From: Caballeronia humi
GTDB taxonomy: Bacteria; Pseudomonadota; Gammaproteobacteria; Burkholderiales; Burkholderiaceae
Assembly: GCF_001544475.1 (NCBI RefSeq)
Contig: NZ_FCNW02000003.1
Coordinates: 297,832-361,831, forward strand
Length of the DNA: 64,000 nucleotides
Direction: 5' to 3'
Shown: positions 48,538 through 57,148 of the stretch, one piece after another
Layout of the letters: the number at the start of each line of letters is the position of its first letter
Numbering within the stretch: position 1 is the stretch's first letter
The notes under the pieces: model-generated
Seen by the model: the letters and a program-made list of their open reading frames with translations, nothing else
What the model was told of the DNA's origin: nothing
Databases searched by the model: none
Made by a program: the position numbers and the translations under genes

Positions 48538-49827
48538 TTATCGCCCGCTCTCTGCCAACGCCGCATCCAGATGCGCTGCCCGCGCACCGGAAACATTCCG
48601 CGCGCCCTCCTCGTCCTTCGTATGCGCGAGACTGAACCGCTCATTCGGCGCCGTGCCGTTCAGATGAAACGCGCCGACCGCCGCCTCGCGCTGGATCGCC
48701 GGGTTATGCGACGCAAGCACCCGCGCGTTGCGCCAGTGCCTGTCGAGGCGTCGCGCTTCGCTCGTCGCGCTCGCCCCGCCGACCTCGAACAGCAGCGTCG
48801 ATGCCTCCAGTACCTGCTCGATCACGATCTGTTGCGCCTTGTAGACCTGGATGTCGAGCGCGATGTAATCCTCGGTCGTCGCCCGGCCTTCGACTCGCGC
48901 CCGATGCACGTTCTCCAGTGCCGCCGACACCGAATCGACAATGCTCTCCGCCGCGAACGCGAGGCTCGCCAGCCGCCCGACCACGCGATGCACGAGCGGA
49001 TTGTCGCGCGGGCTCGAGCGCCCCGGCACGCCGAACGTCCTCGTGCGTCCCTGCACGAACGCGACGCCATCGCGCAGCACCGCCCGCGCGATGCCCGCGA
49101 GCGTCGCGAGGTGTACGGTCTGATAGAACGCCGTCACGAGCGTATTGCGGCGCGGCTCCGATGCCTTGAACCGATGCAGGATCTGATCGTCGGGGACGCG
49201 AACGTTGTCGAAACGCGTCGTGCCGCTCGCCGTCAAGCGCTGGCCGAAGCCGTCCCAGTCGTCGAGGCGCGTGACGCCCGGCGCGTCGCCGCGCACGAGC
49301 AGATGCACGTCCTGTTCACCATCGTGCGCGGTGACGTTGATCCAGTCGGCATAGAGCGCGCCCGTGCTGTAGTACTTCTCGCCGTTCAGCAGCCACTCGC
49401 CGCTCGCGCGGTCCCGCGTCACGGTGACCGTGTTGTGCGTCGAACCGGTGCGCTCGGAAATCGCCGCGCCGACCGTCTCGCCCTTTGCGACGCGCGTGAG
49501 CCAGCGGCGGCGGACGGCTTCGTCGTCGCTTTCGAGGCGCATTTCGATGAAGCCGAAGTTAAGCCGCAGGATTTGGGGCAGGTTCGAATCGGCTTCGCCG
49601 AGCCGCGTCAGAAGGCGGAAGAACTGCGGCAGCGTCACGCCGCCGCCGCCGTATTCGCGCGGCACGCGCAGCGCCGTGAAACCCGACTCCTTGAGCCATC
49701 GCACCGCATCGTTCGCGAGTTCGCGCTTCTGCTCGCGCTCGACCGCGCCCGCCGCGATGTGCTCGAACACCTCCGAGAAGCGTTCGAGCAGTTGCGCGTC
49801 GCCAAGCGGCGTCTGGGTCGTTGTCAT
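48538..49827 (-). CDS. Acyl-CoA-dehydrogenase-fold flavin oxidoreductase (SfnB/DszC type)
   Basis: 429 residues, ATG 49827 behind GTGGAGAAAGC. Helical N-terminus (EHIAAGAVEREQKRELANDA), flavin-binding middle (GAAISERTGSTHNTVTVT and GEKYYSTGALYADWINVTA), and C-terminal helical bundle (LLFEVGGASATSEARRLDRH, then WRNARVLASHNPAIQREAAV). This is the DszC/SfnB subgroup, FMNH2-dependent monooxygenases of sulfur compounds, not a fatty-acid enzyme. A partner flavin reductase is not adjacent. It points to sulfur scavenging under sulfate limitation. Confidence 0.85.
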   Translation of the reverse strand: MTTTQTPLGDAQLLERFSEVFEHIAAGAVEREQKRELANDAVRWLKESGFTALRVPREYGGGGVTLPQFFRLLTRLGEADSNLPQILRLNFGFIEMRLESDDEAVRRRWLTRVAKGETVGAAISERTGSTHNTVTVTRDRASGEWLLNGEKYYSTGALYADWINVTAHDGEQDVHLLVRGDAPGVTRLDDWDGFGQRLTASGTTRFDNVRVPDDQILHRFKASEPRRNTLVTAFYQTVHLATLAGIARAVLRDGVAFVQGRTRTFGVPGRSSPRDNPLVHRVVGRLASLAFAAESIVDSVSAALENVHRARVEGRATTEDYIALDIQVYKAQQIVIEQVLEASTLLFEVGGASATSEARRLDRHWRNARVLASHNPAIQREAAVGAFHLNGTAPNERFSLAHTKDEEGARNVSGARAAHLDAALAESGR

Positions 49828-50012
49828 GTGCTTTCTCCACTTTGGAATCGTATCGAAAGAGCATAAATTCGACGCCATCCCACACACAACGAAGCAAATT
49901 TGCTAACGATATGCGCGCGGCGAGCGCAGTCCGGCCCATTCATCCACTTTCCTGCCATCGGCGACGCGCTCGATCCGCGTCCCGCCAAGGACAAACGCCC
50001 GGCAATTGCCGT

Positions 50013-50873
50013 CTATTCCCCATCCCATTCGCCTCGCAGGTCGCTGTCCTGCAAAAGCTGCAGCAACGTCTCGGCGGGCCGGCTCAAATGCTTCGCCCCG
50101 AGCGCGATGAATTCGACCTCCGGCAAATCCGGCAGCGCCGCCCGATTGACCGGCGCCGCAAGCCCGCGCCCCGCGAGGAAATGCGATCGCACCGTGAGCC
50201 CGAGCCCGCCGCGCGCCGCCGCGATGCAGCCCGCGTGGCTGCTGCTCGTGCAGACCATCTGCCAGCGCGCGCCGGCCATCGCGAGCGCATCGAGGACGAC
50301 GGCGCGCGTCACGCTCGGCTCGGCGACGAGGATCAGCGGCAGCGGCGAATCCAGATCGACCACGGTGCCGGGCTTCGCGAGCCACTCCAGCCGCCCGCTG
50401 AAGAGCCGCGTGCCGCGCGCGTCGCCGAGACGCCGCTTGCCGACCGCCAGATCGATCGCGCCGGCATCGAGCAATTGATAGAGCTGCCCCGTCATGCCGA
50501 TCGTGATTTCGAGCTCGACGTCGGGATGCGTGTTCCGAAACGCGGCCAGCACGCTGGGCAGCGGGCCGAGCGCGAGATCGTCGGAGGAACCGAGGCGCAC
50601 GCGACCGCGCAGACGCGGCGAGCGGAACTGCGACTCCGCGTGCGACATCGCTTCCAGGATCACGCGCGCGTGGACGAGCATCGCCTCGCCGTCGGCGGTG
50701 AGCGCGAGCGAGTGGGTATCGCGCGTCATGAGCCGCCGCCCGACGCTTTCCTCCAGCCGCCGGATGTGCTCGCTCACGCTCGACTGCGTGAGGCCGAGCT
50801 GGCGGCCGGCGTCGGTGAAGCTGTGCGACGCGGCCACCGTCGCGAAGGTGCTTAGCCAGACGGGATTGAGCAT
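50013..50873 (-). CDS. LysR-family transcriptional regulator
   Basis: 286 residues from ATG 50873 (MLNPVWLSTFATVAASHSFT). HTH at ~5-65: SFTDAGRQLGLTQSSVSEHI then RRLEESVGRRLMTRDTH; the effector domain holds GSSDDLALGPLPSVLAAFRN. Divergent from the MFS efflux gene with a 127-bp spacer, so it is the likely regulator of that gene. The flavin oxidoreductase on its other side is co-directional but separated by 185 bp. Confidence 0.9.
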   Translation of the reverse strand: MLNPVWLSTFATVAASHSFTDAGRQLGLTQSSVSEHIRRLEESVGRRLMTRDTHSLALTADGEAMLVHARVILEAMSHAESQFRSPRLRGRVRLGSSDDLALGPLPSVLAAFRNTHPDVELEITIGMTGQLYQLLDAGAIDLAVGKRRLGDARGTRLFSGRLEWLAKPGTVVDLDSPLPLILVAEPSVTRAVVLDALAMAGARWQMVCTSSSHAGCIAAARGGLGLTVRSHFLAGRGLAAPVNRAALPDLPEVEFIALGAKHLSRPAETLLQLLQDSDLRGEWDGE

Positions 50874-51000
50874 TGGGCAATTGTGATCGGATTTGGCGAT
50901 TGCAGTCAACGTGGCTAGAGGGGTTCCCGATAGCTTCGACAGTCACTAATATTTCACACATGGCATTTTCAGGCGCCGCCCCCGCCTTTTTACACTTCCC

Positions 51001-52386
51001 ATGACCAGACAGTCCTCCCACACGGCCCTTCTCTGGATCGTCGCCGTCGGTTTTTTCATGCAGGCGCTCGATACCACGATCGTCAACACCGCCCTGCCCT
51101 CGATCGCCCACAGCCTCCACGCGCATCCGCTCGCGATGCAATCGATCGTCGTCGCCTACACGCTGACGATGGCGCTCCTCACGCCGGCCTCCGGCTGGCT
51201 CGCGGACCGGTTCGGCACGCGCCGCGTCTATTTCGTCGCGATTCTGCTGTTCGTCATCGGCTCGCTGTGCTGCGCGGGCGCGCACACGCTGAACCAGCTG
51301 GTGATCGCGCGGATCTTGCAGGGCATCGGCGGCTCCATGCTGCTGCCGATCGGGCGCCTCGCCGTGCTGCGCAGCGTGACGGGCGAGGCTTACGTTTCGG
51401 CGCTGGCCGTGATCTCGATTGCCGGACAGGTCGGCCCGATTCTGGGACCGACACTCGGCGGCTGGTTCGTCGAATCGATTTCGTGGCACTGGATCTTCCT
51501 CATCAACGTGCCGATCGGCGCGCTCGGGCTTCTTGCCGCGCATCGCTTTCTGCCGGACGACGCTATCGCCGATGCGCCGCCGTTCGATTTCGTCGGCTGC
51601 GGTTTGCTGTCGCTGTGCATGGTGTCGTTTTCGCTGGCGCTGGATAGTCCGGTGCATGAGCATCGCGGACTGGTGGCTGTCGGTCTCTTCGCGATCAGCG
51701 CGGTTACGGCGCTCGCCTATATTCCGCACGCTCGGCGACGCAGGAATCCGCTCTTCGAACTGGCGCTTTTTCGCGAGCCGAACTTCAGCGTCGGGCTGAT
51801 CGGCAACCTGCTGTGCCGGGTCGGATCGAGTGCCGTGCCGTTTTTGCTGCCGCTTTTGATGCAACTCGAACTCGGGTACAGCCCGCTGCATTCCGGCCTC
51901 ATGATGCTGCCCGCCGCGTTCGCCGGCACGATCGCGAAAGGCTGGATCGCGCCGCTCGTCAAGCGCTACGGCTACGACACGTTCCTGCTCGTGAACACGA
52001 TTCTGGTGGGCGCATCGATCGTCGGCTTTGCGGCGTTTTCGCCTGCGACGCCGCTCGTCATCGAGATCGCGATCCTCGCCGTGTTCGGCGCGTGCAACTC
52101 GATGCAGTTCGCGGCGATGAACAGCGTCACGCTCAAAGGGCTCTCGATCAAGGACGCGGGCAGCGGCAACAGCCTCTTCTCGATGGTGCAAATGCTCGCG
52201 ATCGGGATGGGCGTGTCGATCGGCGGCGGGCTCGTGCAAGTGTTCGACGGCGAGTTCGGCTCGGCCGCGCTCGGCTTCCGGCTGAGCTTCGTATGCGTGG
52301 GCGTGATTACGCTGCTCTCGGCACTCGTGTTCCGCAGGCTCGACGCAGCGCCGCAACCGGCGCCCCGCCCGGCGACGGCACAGTGA
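51001..52386 (+). CDS. mdtD: MFS drug transporter, DHA2/MdtD-like
   Basis: 461 residues, about 14 hydrophobic segments. Motif D of DHA2 is seen in VAVGFFMQALDTTIVNTALP; motif A in LADRFGTRRVYFVAILLF; motif C region in GPILGPTLGGWFVESISW. The sequence is very like E. coli MdtD in the first 100 residues. Proton-coupled export of drugs or small acids is likely. Divergent LysR gene as expected regulator. The symbol is by similarity only. Confidence 0.85.
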   Translation: MTRQSSHTALLWIVAVGFFMQALDTTIVNTALPSIAHSLHAHPLAMQSIVVAYTLTMALLTPASGWLADRFGTRRVYFVAILLFVIGSLCCAGAHTLNQLVIARILQGIGGSMLLPIGRLAVLRSVTGEAYVSALAVISIAGQVGPILGPTLGGWFVESISWHWIFLINVPIGALGLLAAHRFLPDDAIADAPPFDFVGCGLLSLCMVSFSLALDSPVHEHRGLVAVGLFAISAVTALAYIPHARRRRNPLFELALFREPNFSVGLIGNLLCRVGSSAVPFLLPLLMQLELGYSPLHSGLMMLPAAFAGTIAKGWIAPLVKRYGYDTFLLVNTILVGASIVGFAAFSPATPLVIEIAILAVFGACNSMQFAAMNSVTLKGLSIKDAGSGNSLFSMVQMLAIGMGVSIGGGLVQVFDGEFGSAALGFRLSFVCVGVITLLSALVFRRLDAAPQPAPRPATAQ

Positions 52387-52452
52387 CCCTGCAGGCTCGC
52401 GCCGAGACGGCTATCCTTACCCGTCGTCACTAACCGCTTACGGAGCCTCATC

Positions 52453-53448
52453 GTGCAATATCGAAAATTCGGCAGCACCGGTCTCACTGTTTCGCGCCTG
52501 TGCCTCGGCACGATGACGTTCGGCTTGCAGACAGAAGAAGACGCGTCGCGCAGCATCATGGACAAGGCCGCCGACGCAGGCGTCAATTTCATCGATACGG
52601 CCAACGTCTATCCGCTCGGCGGCACTGAATCGGTGGCTGGACGCACGGAGGAAATCGTCGGACGATGGCTGAAAGGCAAGCGCGACCGCTATATCCTCGC
52701 GACGAAGGCGGTCGGCAAGATGGGGCCATCGGCGTGGGACCAGGGCGCGTCGCGCAAGCACTTGCTCGATGCAATCGACGCGTCGCTCAAGCGGCTGAAT
52801 ACCGATTACGTCGATCTGTATCAACTGCATTCCGACGATCGCGACACGCCGCTCGACGAGACGCTCGAAGCGCTCGATACCATCGTGCGGCAAGGCAAGG
52901 CGCGCTATATCGGGGTGTCGAACTTTCTGGCTTATCGGCTGGCGCGGGCGCTGGGGCGGTCGGATGTGTTGGGGGTGTCCCGCTTCGTGTCGGTGCAGCC
53001 GCGTTACAACCTGCTGTTCAGGCAGATCGAGCGCGAATTGCTGCCGCTCGCGACCGAGGAGCAGCTTGCGGTGATTCCCTATAACCCGCTCGCGGGTGGG
53101 TTGCTGACCGGTAAGCATCGGCATGATGCGGTGCCTTCCGAAGGTCGCTTTACCGCGACGGTCGGCAAAGCTGGCGAAATGTACACGCAGCGCTACTGGC
53201 ACGAGCGCGAGTTCCAGACGATCGAGAAGCTGAAGGCGATCGCTGCGCAGACGGGAGAGACGCTGGCGAAAACGTCGCTCGCCTGGGTGCTGGCGAATCC
53301 GGCTGTGACTTCGGCGATCATCGGCGCGAGCCGCGCGGAGCAGCTTTCCGATACGCTCGCCGCGATCGATCTCGTGCTCGATCCTGAGGTCAAGGCAAAG
53401 CTCGATGAGGCTACGGTCGAGTATCGGTGGGGCGATGCGCCGCGCTGA
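52453..53448 (+). CDS. Aldo/keto reductase
   Basis: 331 residues from a GTG at 52453 (MQYRKFGSTGLTVSRLCLGT). The catalytic tetrad is visible: D in NFIDTANVYPLGG, Tyr in the same motif, K in LATKAVGKMG and H in DLYQLHSDDRDT. A C-terminal NADP region includes SAIIGASRAEQLSDTLAAID. Soluble reductase of carbonyl compounds. Sits after the MFS gene (66 bp) on the same strand and may be co-transcribed. Confidence 0.92.
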   Translation: MQYRKFGSTGLTVSRLCLGTMTFGLQTEEDASRSIMDKAADAGVNFIDTANVYPLGGTESVAGRTEEIVGRWLKGKRDRYILATKAVGKMGPSAWDQGASRKHLLDAIDASLKRLNTDYVDLYQLHSDDRDTPLDETLEALDTIVRQGKARYIGVSNFLAYRLARALGRSDVLGVSRFVSVQPRYNLLFRQIERELLPLATEEQLAVIPYNPLAGGLLTGKHRHDAVPSEGRFTATVGKAGEMYTQRYWHEREFQTIEKLKAIAAQTGETLAKTSLAWVLANPAVTSAIIGASRAEQLSDTLAAIDLVLDPEVKAKLDEATVEYRWGDAPR

Positions 53449-53454
53449 GTCGTC

Positions 53455-54114
53455 TCAGTACCGCGCGATGTCCCGGCTTTCCAGGATAGGCGATGGCGCG
53501 CCTCGTTTCGCGACCGCGAGCATCGCGCGCCCGACTTGCTCGGTCGTGACGATCGCGTTCGGAAACATGCGCTGCAGGAGCGGCAATACGGGGCGCGTGA
53601 GCGAGTAAATCGTCTGATACAGCGCGGTTTTCGAGCGCACGCCGTGCATCGGGACGATCGCGCCGGGGCGGAACATGAACGCCGCCTTGAACGGCAGCCG
53701 CTGCAGCGCGTTCTCGGTGCGGCCCTTCACGCGCGCCCACATGCTGCTACCCTGTTCGGTGCTGTCGCAGCCGGCGCCCGTCACGTAGACGAAAGTCATC
53801 TGCGGATTGAGTCGCGCGAGCGTCTGCCCAGCAGCCATCGTCATGTCGTAGGTGAGGCGCGTGTACTCGGCCTCGCTCATCCGGAACGACGACACGCCGA
53901 GACAAAAGAAACACGCATCGAAACCGGTGAGGTCGCTTTCCAGCGTCGTGTAATCGAACAGGTCGCGATGCACGATTTCGCGCAGCTTCGGGTGCGCGAC
54001 GCCTGTCGCCGTGCGGCCGAGCGTCACGACTTCGGTGACGTCCGCGTCGAGCAGGCATTCGCGCAGGACGCCCTGCCCGACCATACCTGTTGCGCCGAAT
54101 AGGATGACTTTCAT
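53455..54114 (-). CDS. NAD(P)H-binding short-chain epimerase-like protein
   Basis: 219 residues. The Rossmann motif MKVILFGATGMVGQGVLREC opens the protein, with DLFDYTTLESDLTGFDACFF and YVTGAGCDSTEQGSSMWARV further on; the SDR catalytic Tyr-x3-Lys is not clear, so it belongs to the atypical NAD(P)-binding group with HTATIP2-like relatives. ATG 54114 overlaps the RarD stop by four bases (ATGA). Function unknown. Confidence 0.82.
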   Translation of the reverse strand: MKVILFGATGMVGQGVLRECLLDADVTEVVTLGRTATGVAHPKLREIVHRDLFDYTTLESDLTGFDACFFCLGVSSFRMSEAEYTRLTYDMTMAAGQTLARLNPQMTFVYVTGAGCDSTEQGSSMWARVKGRTENALQRLPFKAAFMFRPGAIVPMHGVRSKTALYQTIYSLTRPVLPLLQRMFPNAIVTTEQVGRAMLAVAKRGAPSPILESRDIARY

Positions 54115-55013
54115 CGCACGTCGGCTCCGGACGGTGAGCGCGGGGTCGTCAGGCGCGAACGCCAGATTCCTTCCATGGAATAAACCGCCAGCGCCGCCCA
54201 GATCGCCCCATATCCGATCAGCCGGTCGTGCCCGAACGGCTCCCCGTACACAATCACGCCGATCAGCAACTGCAACGTCGGCGTGATGTACTGAATGAGC
54301 CCGAGCATCGAAAGCGGGATGCGACGCGCGCCTGCAGCGAACAGCAAAAGCGGGATCGCGGTAATCGGCCCGGCTGCGACCAGCAGAATCTGCACCCCAA
54401 CCGATGCATGCCCGAATCCGCTCGTCCCGTGAATCCCGAGAAAGAGCAGATAGGCCGCCGCAAGCGGACAAAGCAGCATCGTCTCGAGCGTGAGCCCTTC
54501 GAGCGCCCCGAGATGCGCGGTCTTGCGCAGCAATCCATATCCGCCGAACGTCAGTGCGAGCGCAAGACTGATCCACGGCGGCGCACCGTTCACCCACGTG
54601 AGCCACGCAACCCCCGCCCCCGCAATCGCGACCGATACCCATTGCAACGGCCGAAGCCGTTCGTGCAGGAACGCCATGCCGAATAGCACATTGATGAGCG
54701 GATTGATGAAGTACCCGAGACTCGCCTCGACGATGCGGCCATCGTTGACCGCCCAGATGTAGATGCCCCAGTTCGTCGACAAGAGCACCGCGCTCGCGAT
54801 GAATCGCACAAGCTGCTGCCGGTTGCGCATGACGGGCCAGAGCCAGCTCCACTGACGGCGCACCGTCAGCACGATGAACAGGAACACCATCGACCAGGCC
54901 ATCCGGTGCGTGAGCATCTCGACGGCGCCGATCGAATGCAACGCCTTGAAATACAACGGAAACAGTCCCCAGATGGCAAACGCCGAGAATGCGTAGACGA
55001 CTCCTGGATTCAT
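54111..55013 (-). CDS. rarD: RarD-type EamA transporter
   Basis: 300 residues from ATG 55013 (MNPGVVYAFSAFAIWGLFPL). This start and the AIWGLFPLYFKAL and STNWGIYIWAVNDGRIVEAS motifs are RarD signatures. Ten helices in two halves. In E. coli RarD is linked to chloramphenicol sensitivity, but substrate is unproven. Downstream NAD(P)H-binding gene overlaps its stop. Confidence 0.9.
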   Translation of the reverse strand: MNPGVVYAFSAFAIWGLFPLYFKALHSIGAVEMLTHRMAWSMVFLFIVLTVRRQWSWLWPVMRNRQQLVRFIASAVLLSTNWGIYIWAVNDGRIVEASLGYFINPLINVLFGMAFLHERLRPLQWVSVAIAGAGVAWLTWVNGAPPWISLALALTFGGYGLLRKTAHLGALEGLTLETMLLCPLAAAYLLFLGIHGTSGFGHASVGVQILLVAAGPITAIPLLLFAAGARRIPLSMLGLIQYITPTLQLLIGVIVYGEPFGHDRLIGYGAIWAALAVYSMEGIWRSRLTTPRSPSGADVR

Positions 55014-55259
55014 TTTGGTTTGGGCGAAAAGACGGTTCTGGACGAGCGGCAACGTAGTAAGGCCCGTCGCGCGGAAGTGTCGGATTTTAGTCGACTCGAG
55101 TGTGTTTTCCCTAATCGCGTTTGTGGTGCCACGCGAACCGTTTGCTACTCCTCACGCTCAAATCGAGGCAAAAAACGCGCGTGTTAGCATTCCCCGGCCT
55201 GTTTTTTGCTATGCAGCGACGGCATCCGCCACCGCATCGCCCTGACCTCTCTGGACATA

Positions 55260-56321
55260 ATGGATAACAACTCCGTTCATCAGCATTTCTTTCATTTTCT
55301 GCTACTGGTTGTGACGGTTGCATTCGCCTGGGTCCTGCTGCCGTTCTTTGGCGCGGTCTTCTGGGGCACGATTCTGGCGATTCTTTTCCAGCCGATGCAG
55401 CGGTGGCTCACGGTGCGCTTCGGCAAGCGCCGCAACCTCGCCGCGCTGACGACCCTCGCGATCACCATCCTCATCGTGATCCTGCCGCTCGCGCTGGTCG
55501 CGGGCACGCTCGTGCAGGAAATCACGCTCGCGTACACGCAGATCAAGTCCGGCCAGCCGAACTTCACGCACTACTTTCAGCAAGCGGTGCACGCGTTGCC
55601 GTCGTCGGTGCAGAATCTGCTCGGCCGCTTCGGTCTGGACGACATCCCCGGCATCCAGCGCCGTCTGACCGCGGGCGCCGCGCAGATCAGCCAGTTCGTC
55701 GCGGAACAGGCGCTCAGCATCGGGCAGAACACGTTCCAGTTCGTGATCAGCTTCGGCGTGATGCTCTACCTCGTGTTTTTCCTGCTGCGCGACGGGGGCG
55801 AAATTGGCCGTCGCATTCGCCGCGCGTTGCCGCTCGATGAAGCGCACAAGATGCATCTGATCGCCAAGTTCACGACGGTCGTGCGTGCGACCGTGAAAGG
55901 CAATATCGCGGTGGCGGCGGTTCAGGGGCTGCTCGGCGGACTGATCTTCTGGATTCTCGGCATCCAGGGGTCGCTCCTGTGGGGCGTGCTGATGGCGTTC
56001 CTGTCGCTCTTGCCGGCGATCGGCGCCGCCCTTGTGTGGGCGCCGGCCGCCGCCTATTTCCTGCTGACAGGCGATATCTGGCGCGGCGTGATCCTGATTG
56101 TGTTCTGCGTGGTGGTGATCGGTCTGGTCGATAACGTGCTGCGGCCGATTCTCGTCGGCAAGGACACGAAGATGCCCGACTGGGTCGTGCTGATCTCGAC
56201 GCTCGGCGGCATGGCGCTCTTTGGCATCAACGGGTTCGTGATCGGGCCGCTGGTGGCGGCGCTTTTTATGGCGAGCTGGGATTTGTTCGCGCAGGGCGAG
56301 GAGACGGGGACGGAGTTGTAG
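55260..56321 (+). CDS. AI-2E-family permease (PerM-like)
   Basis: 353 residues from ATG 55260. The typical arrangement of helices in four pairs is visible: HFLLLVVTVAFAWVLLPFFG, WGTILAILFQPMQRWLTVRF, and the C-terminal LLSLLPAIGAALVWAPAAAY and GGMALFGINGFVIGPLVAAL. The family includes the AI-2 exporter TqsA and PerM; the transported substrate here is unknown. An upstream in-frame ATG at 55206 is less likely. Confidence 0.88.
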   Translation: MDNNSVHQHFFHFLLLVVTVAFAWVLLPFFGAVFWGTILAILFQPMQRWLTVRFGKRRNLAALTTLAITILIVILPLALVAGTLVQEITLAYTQIKSGQPNFTHYFQQAVHALPSSVQNLLGRFGLDDIPGIQRRLTAGAAQISQFVAEQALSIGQNTFQFVISFGVMLYLVFFLLRDGGEIGRRIRRALPLDEAHKMHLIAKFTTVVRATVKGNIAVAAVQGLLGGLIFWILGIQGSLLWGVLMAFLSLLPAIGAALVWAPAAAYFLLTGDIWRGVILIVFCVVVIGLVDNVLRPILVGKDTKMPDWVVLISTLGGMALFGINGFVIGPLVAALFMASWDLFAQGEETGTEL

Positions 56322-56336
56322 ATTCGTCGGAGCTGG

Positions 56337-56759
56337 TCAGAATGCGAGCGGCTTGATCCGGAGCCGCTTGGCGTTGCGAGCAAGCACGTCATCGAGGGTC
56401 GCCATTGACTTGGCTCGGGCTTCGAGCGCGCACGCAAGGTGCAGCGCGTCGCCCGCACGGAGGCCGGTTGTCGCGTCCAGCGTGAGCACGGCGGCGCGGT
56501 GAAACGTCGCGGTTTCAAGGGACAACAGTTGCAAATCGCCAGCGCACAGACGCTCGAACGCTTGCCACGCCGAGGCCCCCTGCTCTTCCGATATTTGTCC
56601 TGTTCGCTGCTTGATGCCAAGTGCGCTGGCAAATTCCGTCACGCACCACGCGGCGGAGGCCAGTTCATCGTTGCAGTCCTCATACCAGCTTACGACGGCG
56701 GCGGTTTTTGGTTCCTTCACGCAAAGCGGTACCAATACGCTTGTATCGACGTACACCAT
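56337..56759 (-). CDS. vapC: PIN-domain toxin (VapC-like)
   Basis: 140 residues from ATG 56759. PIN acidic residues: D in MVYVDTSVLVPL, E in WCVTEFASALG and D in LRAGDALHLACAL, as in VapC ribonucleases. It overlaps the antitoxin stop by one base (TGATG), typical of toxin-antitoxin operons. Target RNA unknown. Confidence 0.9.
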   Translation of the reverse strand: MVYVDTSVLVPLCVKEPKTAAVVSWYEDCNDELASAAWCVTEFASALGIKQRTGQISEEQGASAWQAFERLCAGDLQLLSLETATFHRAAVLTLDATTGLRAGDALHLACALEARAKSMATLDDVLARNAKRLRIKPLAF

Positions 56760-57004
56760 CAGTAGCGGGCCCCGCGACGTAGTTCGTCCATGACTGACTC
56801 GGTCATCGGCATAGCCTCGCGCGTCTTCTCCAGTTCCTGCACGAAAGCCTTGCGATCCCACTTCGCTGCGCGAAGACTCAGCCCGCCGTCAGCGGTCAGA
56901 TGCGCCTCCACCTGATCGCCCTCCTTGATGCCTGTTCGGCGCACGTAATCCGCCGGGATACGCACGGCGAGACTGTTACCCCATTTTGCTACTAGCAAGT
57001 TCAT
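56759..57004 (-). CDS. vapB: AbrB/SpoVT-fold antitoxin (VapB-like)
   Basis: 81 residues, ATG 57004 behind GAGGTGACC. MNLLVAKWGNSLAVRIPADY is the standard start of the swapped-hairpin AbrB DNA-binding fold, followed by VRRTGIKEGDQVEAHLTADG; the C-terminal helix VQELEKTREAMPMTE should bind the toxin. It should repress its own promoter through the dyad at 57020-57037. Confidence 0.9.
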   Translation of the reverse strand: MNLLVAKWGNSLAVRIPADYVRRTGIKEGDQVEAHLTADGGLSLRAAKWDRKAFVQELEKTREAMPMTESVMDELRRGARY

Positions 57005-57019
57005 CCGGTCACCTCGATG

Positions 57020-57045
57020 ATCTACAATAATGTAGATACATTATA
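57020..57045 (-). promoter_or_regulatory. VapBC promoter and operator
   Basis: Minus-strand TATAAT at 57045-57040. The perfect dyad ATCTACA (57020-57026), ATAA spacer, TGTAGAT (57031-57037) lies immediately downstream over the likely start site. This fits autoregulation by the AbrB-type antitoxin. Confidence 0.75.
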
Positions 57046-57093
57046 ACTCCTTTGCGGGTGCTGATGATTGTCATTTTTCCACTCGCAGACGTT

Positions 57094-57131
57094 AAAAAGC
57101 CCGCGTGGTCGTCGACTCACGCGGGCTTTGC
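57094..57131 (-). terminator. Terminator of the prkA-yeaH-spoVR operon
   Basis: AAAGCCCGCGTG (57096-57107) pairs with CACGCGGGCTTT (57118-57129), loop of ten bases. On the minus strand the stem is followed by TTTTTAACG; it sits 18 bp after the spoVR stop. Confidence 0.9.
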
Positions 57132-57148
57132 TTAGCCAACCGCCTCAC

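Noticed and set aside
48227..48667. Plus-strand frame MRETIRAMKNFPNG... antisense into the flavin oxidoreductase
   Set aside because: The first ~55 residues look natural, but the remainder is antisense translation of a sure gene; not called without conservation data.
49903..52356. Long minus-strand frame across the LysR/MFS region
   Set aside because: Arg/Gln/His-rich translation without domain; the real genes are the LysR (minus, other frame) and MFS (plus).
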